Assembly: GCA_016806645.1 (NCBI GenBank) | Contig: JACSYO010000535.1 | Location: 496,001 to 560,000, forward strand | Direction of reading: 5' to 3' | Source of the DNA: Ophiodon elongatus | Taxonomy: Eukaryota; Chordata; Actinopteri; Perciformes; Hexagrammidae | DNA length: 64,000 bases | Shown: positions 26,386 through 39,080 of the stretch, piece after piece | How positions within the stretch are numbered: the stretch's first letter is position 1 | Layout of the letters: each line of letters starts with the position of its first letter | Notes under the pieces: generated by a model | Told to the model about the DNA's origin: nothing | Seen by the model: only the letters and a program-made list of their open reading frames with translations | Databases searched by the model: none | Program-made: the position numbers and the translations under genes

Positions 26386-27501
26386 AAATTTATTTAATAA
26401 ATAAGTTATGATATTGTGATGTCTTATATCAGGACGTACGCGTGCAGAAAAGTTACACGAATAGTTCATCGTTTTGGAGTTGTAATTAAGAACCGGGGAT
26501 ATTGGGAATTTCAGACACCCACAGTATCTTCCATTTGGTGAAAATATGGACAGAAGTCTCAGACTGCTGGCTGCAAAGCCGCCATCGCTGGCAGTTACAG
26601 CAAAATAAAATCCAATTTTGACACCAATAAAATGTATCCAGCTAATTTAAAATGAGCTATGAGGGCTAGACTGTTTGTTACTGGTTCCAGGTGCTAACAA
26701 ACCACAGGTTCTACAAATAGGAAGCACAACAAAAGTAGCCAATTCAAACAAGCTCATGCTGTGACTACGAGACCAGCAGTGTGGTAATATTGGAAGGGCA
26801 TATAAACGGTTTTCTACAACCGCCCCAATTCCAGTCAGTTAGCTCATTTAAGCTAGTGGCTTTCCAGCTCTGAAATGTGTTTTCACGTTTACACACAACA
26901 TATTTGCAAAAACTTCACTGACAGTGTATTTCACGTTTCCCCCCTAGAATATCTGTTTTTACAATAAAAATAAAAATATTTGCTCAAAGCAAATAAAGCT
27001 TGACGTTATAGTTATGCATGTATGGTTACGGTCTTGGTTAAATATTAAAAAAGTCCAAAGTACAAGACATCTTTACTTTATTAACATTTTACCAAAGCCA
27101 AGTTCTTTCCCCAACCCTTAACCAATCTGTTGCCGTACCCCCTACACTTGGAAAAACACTGCCACTGAACATAATCCAGGCAGCAATTACGTTTGCTTCC
27201 AATTTGGGACAATCCTTGGGCAAAACACATTTGTAGTATATGAATGTAATAAAAACTTAGGAGAGACATGAGAGGTATTGATAGTCTCATCTAACTCTCG
27301 CTCAGAACACGTATTTCCTAAGATGTCAGGCTATTCCTGCTACACTAACACTTGATAATGGGCATTTTCACAGAGGCAGTCCATATGTTTGATGGGAACC
27401 CCAAAGTAAGCGCCCACCATTGAATGTGGCACAAAGTGTTTATGGTTGCCTGTCACTTAAATGCCATCTTGATTCGGTTTATTTATATCTTGATCATTCC
27501 A

Positions 27502-27503
<2 letters not shown>

Positions 27504-27551
<48 letters not shown>
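27504..27551 (+). repeat. (TG)n microsatellite
   Basis: About 24 TG units, uninterrupted. A second, interrupted TG-rich stretch lies at about 27,692-27,722. Confidence 0.9.
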
Positions 27552-27557
<6 letters not shown>

Positions 27558-28499
27558 AGAGCCACCGTGATGACAGCCAATTAATTCAGCTCTTGGGGAC
27601 TCGGTGAGGAGAAACAGTGACTCGCGGGCTGCATTAGTCATGCAGTATGGCAGCACTGGCATCAGGGAGCTCTCATACACTTTTAAAGGTGACTGTGTGT
27701 GTGTATGTGTGTGTGCATGTGTGCCCACATTTGTTATTTGCCTCTTCTGCTATCCTGTCATCCCTCCCTCACCCATGGGGGCCCAGCATGAAACAGCCTC
27801 ATGACTTAAGGATACCGTCGGCAGCGTTGAGTGCAGCCCGAGAAGCTGAGTGTCAAACTTCCAACAAAGCATTTAACAAGCACAACAGTGCACAGTGCTA
27901 ACAGCTCGTTCAAAGACTATCGCAGAGTTTACCCCCTACGAGCACACAAACAAACAACTTTATTATGGTTGATGTAATGCTGACTCAAAAGGGAGGTGAG
28001 GGAAGTTTTTTCCCTTTTCTTTTTTTTTAAACGAAAAAGGTGTTCTGCAGAAAGCAGCAGTGTAGTGATATAATGATCACCGTGAAGTGGGTCACAGGAC
28101 TGTGTACAAGTAATTAAAGGCTCAACTGTATACCCGCTGCTATTAACTCTGACTACGCAGAATAGCAAAGATGTTCAGGAAGGAGTTTGCACCGAGACAA
28201 GGTGTGTAAATGTGAAGGACACACACACACATAACTCTAGCAACAGCTTGAAACGTTCTATAACCAGTTACAGGTTATATATTAGCCATTCAGTTAATTC
28301 TGCAAACCTCAATGTGTGATAGTGGCCAAACTTTGTGGTGTCCCAGCATCTGCTTTATCTTTAAAAAGTCAAGAGTAAGGGCGTAGATGCTCGTCTGTGT
28401 CGCCTGACATTCAAACACTTCTGTAGATGAACTGTTGCTCAAAATAAGTGAGTCCCATGTCTTATTGATATATGGCTATTACCTGAGAGATTGTTAGCT

Positions 28500-29470
28500 T
28501 AAGTTTACTTTATTCGTTTATGTAATTAAGTTTTTAATAATAAGTTAATGCTAACATAATAGGATGTATCATCTTTATTCCAGTGAATGAATGGTGATAT
28601 TAATATTATTATTATATAGGTGTCACATTTAAGTTGGTCATCCAACTGCTGTTGTTTTACAGGGGACAGTCTGATGAGCTGGGTTACACTTGCCGTGTTT
28701 GCAGAGGAACTGTCCACTTCTTACTGACTGGGGAATGCACTAATCAAGAATTCATGGTTATATTAATAAAGCCAACTTTCTGACTCGTTACTTTATTATT
28801 GGTTAATACTTATTTATTCATGTTTAATACGTTTAATCAGCAAAAAAACAGCAATATTCCGCTTTTAATCCTCAACCTGAAAAACGTTCCTTTGCCTTAT
28901 TATAAGTAGGCCACTCTATTGCATAGTTCGACCACTTCTGGAAAAGATTTGCAGAGCAACTGGACCAGAATAATTAACAACTTTTACAAAATCTACAACT
29001 GCAGAAAGCTTATTAGAAAGCAAGAATCCAATAACTCTTAAATTAATGACTTGTTAACGTAGCTGCAGATGTGATGCCTTATTAGAAAGTGAGTCAATAA
29101 TAAGGAGTCATGAGTTTTTCATTTTACAATAAGCCATTAGGTCTGCAAATATAAATGTTTTTTAGTCATTAATAAAGAGTTCCTCTACTGTAATAATCCA
29201 TCAAGTTTGAAGTTGTTTTGCTAGTAATTTGTTAATAAATATATTATGATAAAAATGCTTTGCAGTCCTCTTGCAGAAGTTGAGTGGTAAGAAGTCCATT
29301 TGGAGGGGTCTACCTTCAGGATTAAAGGACTAATAAAAAAATAACTAGACAGGTTATGCACCTCCCAAAGTGACAAGCCTGGCAACCCAAATGTTCTTAT
29401 TAGTGTCTTATTACTGAGCCACAGTGTAAACCATTATAAAATGATTTATTGGCCATTAATAAAGCCAACA
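28500..29470. repeat. degenerate AT-rich interspersed repeat
   Basis: Recurring words such as TTATTAGAAAGC, TTAATGACTTGTTAA, AATAAAGCCAAC and GTAGCTGCAGATGTGATGCC are spread through the block. They resemble the composition and several phrases of 11,840-12,420. Probably a decayed teleost repeat; superfamily unknown. Confidence 0.3.
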
Positions 29471-30621
29471 TGGTATAATGTACGCCTCACTAACACATGG
29501 TATGGAGGAGGGTGAGTGTAAAGTAAATATATGGGTTTTAAGGATGATCATTTTGGTTGTCTGAAGCTGCTGTCTGAAGCTGCTGTCTTCATGCCTGCGG
29601 CTTGATGATCCCCCATTCTGCTGTTGGAGGCGGGATGTCTGCATGTGAAACGAATGATGAGGAGGACCAGTAGGTGGCTGGTGTGTTGCCTCAGCCAATA
29701 CTCTGCTTACAAAGGGCCATTAGCCAAGGTCTGTAGCTGACAGATGAAGGCCCCCTAATGGTGCAGGATCATGCTGTGATTTACAATCTTTATATTTAAC
29801 CAGAGAGAGATTAATTATCACCGCCAAATTGACAGGTCCAAGGAGGTGAGGGAGGTTTCTGACTGACATTGCCATTCCTCACAGCACTTCCTGCCAGAGG
29901 GCATTGCTCCTGACCTTGGGTTGCCAGGCATGTTGGGCACCCCGCCTCCTCTCAGCAACGCCTTCCTGGTCTTTTTCTTTGATAACCATCCGTTATTCTT
30001 AGCAGGGATGCCACTCAGCCCTGGACGAGCACATAGTCCGACAATGGCTGTCAGAGCAAAGCGAAAATTCACTAGCAAGCAGAATTCACTTGTGTTTTTG
30101 ATCGTGAATGCTTTATTGTAGACTTGTGTTCAAGCATGTGTGGGAGAATGTGAGGGAAAACAAGACTTGCCCAAAGCAAGAAAACAAAAGTGTCATGATT
30201 CCACTCTGTTTCCATCCTTCTGGTTTACAGATGCCCTGCAGATGTCTTCGGCCACATTTTATATCTGAAGGATGATATCTTGTTTGAGGATTTTTGTCAT
30301 GTTCTGCACTGTGTTTGGGTTGCTATCTATTGTGTGATCCTTCATGTGGGTGACAGTCTTGGCCCGGTCCTTTCTTTGTGGTGTATATTTAACAATAGGA
30401 TGCAAAATCAATTTTCTACTGTGGGGACAGTAAAAAGCCATAATATGATGTGTTTAGGTTGTAAAGTAAACAAAAGCCCTAACAGTCGGCATCATGGAAT
30501 CTCAGACAAACCTAAAAAAAAGCTAAAGATTGAGGCTGTAAAAGCCTTTCTGTTGGTATTTGCACTGCTACTGCTACTTGTCTACTGGGACAAATTATGT
30601 GGTTAGCATAATAATAGTATA
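29471..30621. other. intergenic, nothing recognised
   Basis: Unique-looking sequence with no supported gene. The 108-codon frame at 30,280-30,606 does not begin with a convincing start context and shows no domain. Confidence 0.5.
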
Positions 30622-31070
30622 AACAATAGTTTGCCATTTGGGGAAAAAAACACTAATGCATGTCCTTGATAAGAGTTCAATGAGAAGATCAATACCACTA
30701 TCATAGGACTATCTGTATGCTAAATATGAAGGTACAGCTGGTTAGCCGAGCTTAGCATGAAGACTGTAAACGGGGGGGACAGCTAGGCTGATTCTGTCCA
30801 AAATTAACAAACCTCTTCAGCTCAATTATTAACACACACATACAGTATATCTCTGTCTTATTTGTTTACTCATTATTGTGGTTTTACCTTCAGACAAAGT
30901 CAGGCTAACTGTTTCCATTCTTTGTGGTAAGCTTAGCTAAGCTAGACAGTGCTGCCTCCAGCTATGCTGCATAATTAACAAACAAACAGGAGAGTGGTAT
31001 CAATCTTCTCATCTAGTTCTTGGCAAGAAAGCAAATAAGCATATTTGCCCAAATGCCAAACTCCTGTTTT
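30622..31070 (+). mobile_element. teleost nonautonomous DNA element, near full length
   Basis: The two ends are inverted copies. The left end has GTTTGCCATTTGGGG, later GAGAAGATCAATACCACT. The right end, reverse-complemented, has GTTTGGCATTTGGGC, later GAGAAGATTGATACCACT. Between them is the typical interior GGTTAGCCGAGCTTAGCATG...ACAGCTAGGCTGATTCTGTCC. I recognise this as a very common percomorph terminal-inverted-repeat element without coding capacity. A shorter relative lies in dok3 at 41,690-41,862. Confidence 0.65.
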
Positions 31071-34000
31071 AAAGCAAAGCTAAAACAGTTAACTGCCCAA
31101 GTGAATGTTGTTTGTCTTCAAAAGTGACTTAAAGAAGAAAAAAAAATCGAAAACAATTTGGCTTGTTATCTTACAAATATGATTGCAGCAGGACTCTGAC
31201 ACAGAAATTGTATTTTGTGGATGAATAGAAAGACAACGTTGTGGTCTTACAGCAGAGTAAAATCACAATGGTCTGATTCACAACTGCTATCATGCATGGA
31301 GAGTTGTTTGTGTTTGAAAATGATTGAGCTATCACAGGAATAACACATGCATTACACCTCTCATCCAATACAACATGTTCCACCCCCCTGATATACACTT
31401 CAACTACTACATGTCTGCCCCTCTTTCTTTCTCTCTCACCCCTCACCTTTGCCTTGCTAGTCTCATCCATCTCTGTTCACTGCTTCCCACAGCCAAGAAG
31501 CTCACCTATGGCACTCTCCCCTGGCACGCTCACTTGCACTTTGCAGACTGAGGATCACAATGAAGGACAAGGTGCTAATGATTTCCATTCAGTTTAGCCC
31601 TCCGGATTCACAAAATATACGTCCTGGACGAACTCTAAGATTTATGACATCAAAATTGTATCTTCTTCAAAGTGCGGGACTACCGAGAAGAGGTTCTAGG
31701 GGTTGGACAGGGAGGACCCACAACTACCTTTACTAATCCTCTGGCACCCCACCAGTCCACATTACAGAAGGAAATCACTGAAGGATCATAGCAGCCAATC
31801 AGCTCCGCTCAGTTTAAGATGCCGTTCACCACCAGCAGTCTCACCTCTCCTCTACCTCCCTTCATTTCTCCCTCCTCGCCACCTCTCTATCACACCAGCC
31901 TCTATCTGAAGTTAGTGCCTTAAAAGGAGAGATCACACCAATTCAAAGTGTCAGAATGAGAACAATTAGCAGCCAAATGCAGAAAATTGCTCATTTCACA
32001 ATGAAGGTTATATATACATGCCCTCTCGTAGAGCTGGACTTGCTGCCTCATTGTCGCCTCGTAAACACTCAAGGCTCTTCCACTCTTGCACTTTCTGGCT
32101 TTTTCTCCTTCACACACACACGTCACAAATGCTCAAATGCGGTGCATAATGCAAAGCCACAAACATGAGGGTGAAGCCTGTTGCTGCAAACTATGACATC
32201 AGCTCAGATGTCAGATCAAACTGAGACATCAGTAATTCTCAATCCAATTACATTAATCGACCATAGAAAATCCATACTGAAGGTTGATGAACAATCTTTA
32301 CTGCCAAATTACAGGGATGGCACGAATATAATTGAAGTTGGTTGTGGCTGTCACTATCTGTCTAATGAAATAATCTTGTTGAGCTAACCCTCGTGACCGT
32401 GATCATGACAGACATAATTATCTATCTCTTTTCTTTTTTTTTTCACGAAATCTTGTGCTTTATTCCCTGCATCATCCCACTCTCGGTGCAGAAAATGTTC
32501 ATTTTGGAAAACTTTCAAAACATCTCTGTGTATAATAAACAGGGAGAGAGATGAAGTCAAAGAGGATGACAAGAGGAGGATGTGAGTCGTCCACCATCAT
32601 TTCCAAGGCAGTTCACTGACTTCACGGCCACTAAAAGACATTGAAGGTCACACACTTTCAAAAGGATCACTTATTGAAAACAGCCTGGCCTGATTTGCCG
32701 ATGTCCACATGACGTCGTGGCAGTCCTCACTCTGTGCAGCACGTTTGATTCAGTCCGCAAGGTCACAGAGGTCAGTGGACAAAGTGTTGCTCATCTTAGC
32801 TGACTAAAAGCCTCATGCGGCCCGGCGTGCAGCTCGCCTCCACACACAGAGCGCTACTGCTCTCTACTGACAGCTGCGTGACACTTGCCGGCTGAAATGG
32901 TGCTCTCTTATCAGGGTTTACTTTATCCATGCTAATGAAAATGACAGGAGAGACCTTCCTATGTTTCACACCAGAGGGTTCTTTTTTTTTTTTGGAGGAT
33001 CTTCTCTTTTTTTTTTTTTCAAGAAAGGAGGGTTAGGGTGTACGATCACATCTTGTCACGTCCCATATCATGTGGGATGTAATCCCAATAGTGAACTGAG
33101 CAAGGCCTTATTATGATAAGATACACATCTTAATCCTCACAGTAAATAGCTTTCTGATTGTTGACCATCGCTGAAGCCTCCAGAGATATTCCCTTCTCAG
33201 ACAACCGTCTACCGCCGGCAGGATTCTGGTATCCATTTGGTAAATAAACCCATCAGCTCTTAAAGGATCATTTGGCTGGTAGGAGTGTGTTATTGTATAG
33301 AAGCGTTATGTGTAATTTCCTTTTTCGATGGAAATATGACGGAGCTCTTAATATTTATTTTAACACCATGACTGTGTGTGGCAAGTATGTTGTGTAGTCT
33401 CCATCTGGTGGTATCTGGTGTAATTGCATGATTTAATTTTATTTATGTGGCTTTTCTATCTTAACGCAGGCAGATACACGCTTCATATTCTTGTCATATT
33501 TACAGATATTTGCTCCTCCTTAACTGATTACTTAACGGTTCTCTTTTTTTGCTTTCAAAGAACCTTTTGTTCATGTTTGCAACCAGAGCTCAGTGAATCG
33601 AATTCAGATTTTAAAAAAAATAATTGCAACACAATGTATAGATATGATTTTTGTCTTGATTATATTTTAAATGTTTAAAGTGAAATCAACAACTTCCACA
33701 AGGACTATATATAGGGCTGTATGTTTTCTAGTCCCTCGTGATTCAAATGGATTGGGATTGAAGATATTTTTTTAGTTTTGCGAAATCCTTGTCTGTGCAT
33801 CAAAACATCATGTAAAGATGTTATTAGGAGCGCAGCAGCCTGAGTATCCATTATACACTGTAAGTGTTTATCGCTTGCCGACAGCCCTCAAAGTCCCCGA
33901 TGCTCAAGTGTCTGGAAGCCTTTCTTCTTCCTTTGATGGACTGGGTCTTTACAGCCTCCTCCATGCTTGCCTATCTGCCATATGGCGGGCTGGTACAAGA

Positions 34001-34639
34001 AAAGAAACTGCATTTTTAGCCTGCCACAGCCGACATGGAGGAAAACCTCAAAACAACCCCCTTCTCTTTCAAGGTTGATTAAGTATACTCTGAAAGTGCA
34101 CCCTCCCACACCACATCCTGATAAAAGATGGCTCAATATGTTCTTATATGTTCTTATTTGCTTGCTGTTATTACAGATACATCGACGTGGAAGCAGCATT
34201 TTCCATCTCGCTGATTTTTAGTTTTATAAAAATTCGAAAATATAATCTATTCTGCAAAGTGAAAACAAAACTAGAATACTACCGTGGAGTAGAAGTATAT
34301 AAAGTTATATAAAGTACCTTAAGATTGTGCAGTCATTGAGTAAATAGTAGTCTGCTCCCATGTGAGGAAATTGTAGAATTTTCCATATTGAAAATAAATT
34401 GTTTGAATTGAAAGTTTGAACAAATGTGTTTTGGTTTATAAATAGCAAAGGCTAAGAGTACACTGACTTACACTGTGAGTGTTATCAAAGTAGGTTTTAG
34501 AACAGCATGCTTACCTAACTAACTGAAATGGTCATTATTCTAAAGACACGCGTCACACAAAAGGTATCTGAGAACACTTGTGATCAATGGAGCAGGTCTG
34601 ACTTTGAAGACCTGCTTTGTTGTGCAGTCACGCTGGGTG
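31071..34639. other. intergenic gene desert
   Basis: No supported gene. Open frames of 84-103 codons around 31.2 and 33.8-34.2 kb occur on both strands in the same place and show no recognisable domain, as expected of chance frames. T-rich runs occur at 32,980-33,020. Confidence 0.5.
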
Positions 34640-35230
34640 AAACCTGCTGACCCCTGCGGGCCCCGTCTATCCCCTGAATCACGTGTAATCACGGACAGGC
34701 ATCGCGACGTCTTCCTGCCACTCCGGCGGAGGACAGCGGCCCGCCGCGCCGCTACTCTCGCGATGAAAGGCGCGCGGCGTGTTTACAGCTAAAGCCTTAG
34801 CGTTAATTAACGCGTCCAAAAGTAAAGCGACCCCAGAGAGAGTCCCGCGGACTCAGCACGGTCCGCTCCCCGTAACCACTTACTGCCCTGCGCTCAGAGT
34901 TCATCAATTAGCCTCCTGCCACAGATAGCATTGACTTAATGAGCCGGTACGTTAACAAGAATATTACTTCCCTTTTCCCAAATTAATGAGGCCGCTAATT
35001 GTCCTAATTTGCGACTGAAACCCCGGCATTAAAATGTCTCTCTTTGCGCAAGAGACCCACCTCCGTAGCTCCGGGTGTGTGGGCATAATTACAGAGTAGC
35101 CCGCTCCCAACATCAAGAGCTTTACTGTTCGTCGGTGCGCGATTGTGTGACTGTTTGGGGGAAAGATGGAAACGCTCTATTGTTGCGAAATTAAGGAGTC
35201 TTTAATTAAAACACTCAGGAGACACAAGGC
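34640..35230. promoter_or_regulatory. CpG-rich patch plus homeodomain-site cluster
   Basis: Positions 34,640-34,870 are strikingly rich in CG dinucleotides compared with the flanks. They include TCTCGCGA at 34,756-34,763, close to the TCTCGCGAGA promoter motif. Immediately after, about 34,900-35,220 carries many TAAT/ATTA cores (AATTAATGAGG, GCTAATTGTCC, CATAATTACAG, TTTAATTAAAAC). No coding frame fits. This layout suits a distal regulatory element or unannotated promoter about 4 kb upstream of atoh1. The function is inference. Confidence 0.3.
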
Positions 35231-37285
35231 AAAGCGGGGGCTCACTGTATAGACCAGTAGGACGTGTTCCTCAGTTGCGTCATTGTAGAGTTAAACTCAC
35301 GAAGACCTGTTGTATGTTATTATAATATGCATACATGATTAAAACAATCTTTAGAGTGTATATAATAAGGGTGGAAAGGTTGGGTTGCAAAGATTAAACA
35401 CCATAACAGTGAAATCAACTTTAAATGATTAAATGTGTCTTTATAGTCTATACATAATATTTAAACTCCCATCAAAAGCCATCTTTGGGAATGTTAAATG
35501 TTTACATTAACTAATTTACACGTATATTAATGCAGCCCTACCTGGAGAGTGTCATCTTGGTCTCTTTGGTTTTATGGGCCCAGTATTTTAAAATACTTTT
35601 CTAGTAATTTTCCTGTAATAACTATGACATACTGATTATTAGTATGATGTTCAAATGGTACAATCAATTCATTCAAATTAACGATAGTAATCAAAAGAAT
35701 CTGCAGGTCAGGTGAACTTTTTTTAAAACAGGCAATAAAACTCAACATATGGAGAATAAGAAAAACAAATGAACAGTGACTTGGGTTTAAATGGACCAAT
35801 TCTTTTGAGAAATTTCCAATTTCCCCCAGAATAATTTGTTCCTTGGCAAATTATGACAAAACTACTGACCGATAAATCACGAGCGTTCCCTTCATTTCTG
35901 TATTATAGTTCTGTATTGCAGTTCTTATACGGTGGCGTGATGTCATGAACAGGTGGACAAAGAAACCGAGACAAGACACTTCAAACGAAAGCCTCCAAAA
36001 ATAGAGTTGAATTAATTATAGATCGCTTGGGGCCACGGTTCCCCAACAGTGGCTCCCCAGAGATAATTGAGGACCTTTTAAGGCGTCCGCCTCCCCAGTG
36101 AAATGAGGACTGCTTTAATTCCACTATTAGGCCTGCTTCATTTACTAGAAATAAGAACAATGAGACGACGTATTGTGATTGGAGCTGTCTCCATTATCGG
36201 TCCACGAGGAAGCCACCAACGTAACGGACTAAGTATTTTACGGCGTTCAGCTGCAAACCAAACGCTATGATTGGCTGAGGGGCATTTGTACTCACAGTTA
36301 CAAGCACCACAGAGTGTGCTGTAATAACTTCAGATGGTTAGTAGGAGCCGAACAGCAGCTGTGGATGGAGTGTGCCCGTGTAGACACAAGAGGGTGCTGC
36401 TGTTGGCAGGTTGGGTTCAGGGTTTGAACACTTTTGTTTCAGGAGGATAAACAGTTGGGACCGTTGCCAGGTTTCATCACCAACGTCAATCCGGCAGCTG
36501 CAGACTGCAGTTGTCTGTGTTGCTTCGGTTGCCAAGTTGGTGACATATTGTGAAACCATTATAGGCTATAAACAGAGTTGTGAGGTTGCTGAGGCGTTTT
36601 GTGCCAAGACAGTTTGGCTGCATTGTGTGACGCTGCGACACCGCAGCCTCAACCTGAACGCGTCTTCGAGGAGTCACTTGAAGGCCCAGAACACACGGAG
36701 CCTCACTGTCAACAAATTGATCCAACTTGTTTACACGCCGCTGCAGTCAGCAGTATTTACCGCCTACCTGTTCCTGTTTTATCATCACTCAGAGAGTCCA
36801 CGTGGCCCAAATGTTCCATTTTGAGTGTGTTCGGGGTTTCATTCGAAAACATTGTCCAGCTGTTGTGCTCCGGGGCTGATGCTGCACTTTGTATTACACT
36901 AGATTTATTTGAGAGCCAATAGTACAAGTTACTTTGTAGATTCAATATACAGTTTGGAAAATGTGTTAGAAATGAAAGGACTCAACAACATTTAAAGCAG
37001 TTCAAATTAGCTCTCCCAAATCAATACATAAAAATGCCGCTTACACGTGAATGCATCAGTATGAACGATATAATATTATAGAATATTACATTTTGCTGTT
37101 GATATTCTAAGATTTTTAAATGCAGACTTTTACTGGTAATGGAGTTTTTATGCTTTGTGATATACAACATAGTAAACACAATGTATGGACCTCCCTCACA
37201 GTCAACTGGAGGGGTGTGTTTTGCCCATATAGCCCAACACAGGGCTTGGACCAGCACTGAAAAGTTGCCATAACTCGCCAGTTGA

Positions 37286-37319
37286 CCCTCCCCTCCCCTC
37301 CCCTCCCCTCCCCTCCCCG
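37286..37319 (+). repeat. (CCCCT)n pentanucleotide tandem
   Basis: Six consecutive CCCCT/CTCCC units with a strict purine/pyrimidine strand bias, a candidate for unusual triplex or i-motif structure. Confidence 0.85.
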
Positions 37320-37672
37320 CCCTGGAGGAGGGCGGAGGGGCACATCAGTCAATTTCTCGCAGGAGGTCAATAGAAGCTGACCTCAGAAATGTTCCTCACA
37401 CCTCCTCGGCCTCCGCTGCCACTCCCCCGCGCACGCCCCGCACCAGATGGGAAGTGGAGCCGCATTTTTAAATCCTGCACGCAGGGTTGCAGGCTGTTGC
37501 TCTGGCAGTGGGGCTGAAGGAATGAAATATTCATGTCGCCCAAAAAAATGAATGGACACCCCGGGACGGAGAGCGTGCCGATTTATTCAACTAAGACCAG
37601 GCCTCATTAAACTGCTGGCGGCGAGGCAGGTCACGGTGATTTTCTTTACCAGTGCTCGACCCCGACTGTCAC

Positions 37673-37673
37673 G

Positions 37674-37712
<39 letters not shown>

Positions 37713-37737
37713 AGAGAGCGAAAGAGAGAGAGAGAGA
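37673..37737 (+). repeat. compound (CA)n(GA)n microsatellite
   Basis: About 18 CA units pass directly into GA-rich repeats with two short interruptions. Confidence 0.9.
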
Positions 37738-37969
37738 TACAAACAGAGACCAAGAAGAAGAAGAAGAGAGGGGCACTGAATGCTAAAAGTGTCCAACTCG
37801 CCACCTCGCAGGTCTCCCCCCGGACAGCTCCGAACTGACGCTGACGCGGTTGCGCTCGTGTAATTGATGACCTAATGAGTGATTAGCTCTCGTGTCAGAG
37901 CACCGAGTGTCGGTGTGAAAGCTGCGCGCGGCATATGGGAGACGTGGGTGACACCGCTGTGACAGAGGT

Positions 37970-37992
37970 GTGTGTGTGTGTGTGTGTGTGTG
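37970..37992 (+). repeat. (TG)n microsatellite
   Basis: Eleven TG units, about 1 kb upstream of the atoh1 TATA box. Confidence 0.85.
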
Positions 37993-38872
37993 GCTTGTTT
38001 TGAGGTGCCAGGGGACAGCAGCTGATAGGCACAGGGGCCACGTGACTAATCAAAAAGGACTAGATTCGGTCACGCTTGGTGAAATGTGATAATAACAATA
38101 ATAATAATAATACGAATGATGAAACTTTTTTGTTGCTGTATTATGACGCGTCCATGATTGGACCCGTCGCTTCATGCCACATGATTCATAAATCGCCTTC
38201 AGACAACTTGTCAGTTATCATCTGCTGTATACAGGTGTGTCTCAAGCCTTGCCTTCCACCTGTTCGTTTTATTGTTCTTCTGCAAATAATCCGAGAAAGA
38301 TTGTCCACCGTTTACTGTTTGTTTGTTTGAGAAAAACAAACGTGAACGCTGCCAGTATCCTTCAAGGGTCAGACCCTATGAAGGGGCCAGGGACTGATAT
38401 CGTGAGAAACGGCACCACAAACCAAATGTACATAATATCTGATGAATTTAACTTTTTAAATAAATATAAACCTTATCAAATCTAAAAGAAAAATAACGTG
38501 TGCAAAACGATTCATTTAGGAGGAGGGGTTGGGGGCGGGGGGGATAACAACTTTAAAAGTCCAAGCTGCAAGCTTAATAAACGAACAACAAAAGAAGAGT
38601 TTTGGCATGCGCACTTGTTACTCTCTATTTATTCCTGGGACACTTCAGTAACAAAGCCGACAGACATGCAGCCCAGACTTTACTGAACAAGTTCATTATA
38701 GATCATCTTCTCCTACGCGTTTGAAACATATATAGCCACGCTCTTAAATGATTAATACTTTCGGCTCCCCCTCTGTGCGATCGTGATTGAGTTACAATGC
38801 ACAATAGGAGGAGAGAGAAAAAAAAGTGGAGCTTTGTCTAATTGTTCGTTGACGGGGTCAGAGGGGACTGTG

Positions 38873-38995
38873 CGATTGGCTGCTGCCTCCTGAGGCTGCA
38901 GGGCTGTCGGAGCGGTCGGAGGGCTGGGGAGTGACACCAAGGTGACTGGAGGGAGGCTGTGTATATATACAAGTTGCTGGCGCGGGGCAAAACCA
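38873..38995 (+). promoter_or_regulatory. atoh1 core promoter
   Basis: A TATA box (TATATATA) lies at 38,962-38,969 and a reversed CCAAT box (ATTGG) at 38,875-38,879, about 90 bases upstream of it. Transcription should start near 38,990-38,997. That gives a short 5' leader of roughly 85-90 bases before the ATG at 39,081. A sharp TATA-type promoter fits a tightly regulated developmental gene. The start site is predicted, not observed. Confidence 0.55.
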
Positions 38996-39080
38996 TTCCA
39001 GAGGAAAAGGGCATCAGACCAGAGTCTTCTGCCGTGTGACCTTTCACTGCCGCGCACGACCACAGGGGCCACTGCAAGCG

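Larger units (their letters stand above)
24851..28499. other. intergenic gene desert with retroelement tail
   Basis: No supported gene. It contains the LINE-like 3' tail near 26.2-26.4 kb and the TG microsatellite at 27.5 kb. The open frames around 27,483-27,901 are products of the TG repeat. The remainder is AT-rich sequence without recognisable structure. Confidence 0.5.
35231..38872. other. proximal upstream region of atoh1
   Basis: No supported coding gene. It contains a unique-looking block at 35,990-36,240, a CCCCT tandem at 37.29 kb, CA/GA and TG microsatellites at 37.67 and 37.97 kb, and an E-box pair (CAGCTG at 38,019-38,024 and CACGTG at 38,039-38,044) about 950 bases before the atoh1 start site. 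The 137-codon frame at 36,411-36,824 overlaps other chance frames on both strands and shows no domain. Confidence 0.5.

Noticed and set aside
33818..34221. Possible exon pair on either strand
   Set aside because: Frames of 84-103 codons overlap on both strands and none has a start context, splice partner or domain.
36411..36922. Overlapping 137- and 107-codon frames upstream of atoh1
   Set aside because: Several frames on both strands are open at once, codon content looks random, and there is no family motif.
39036..39080. N-terminal extension of atoh1 by 15 codons
   Set aside because: It would start at GTG, not ATG. The first ATG in frame is 39,081, in an acceptable context and close to the predicted cap site.
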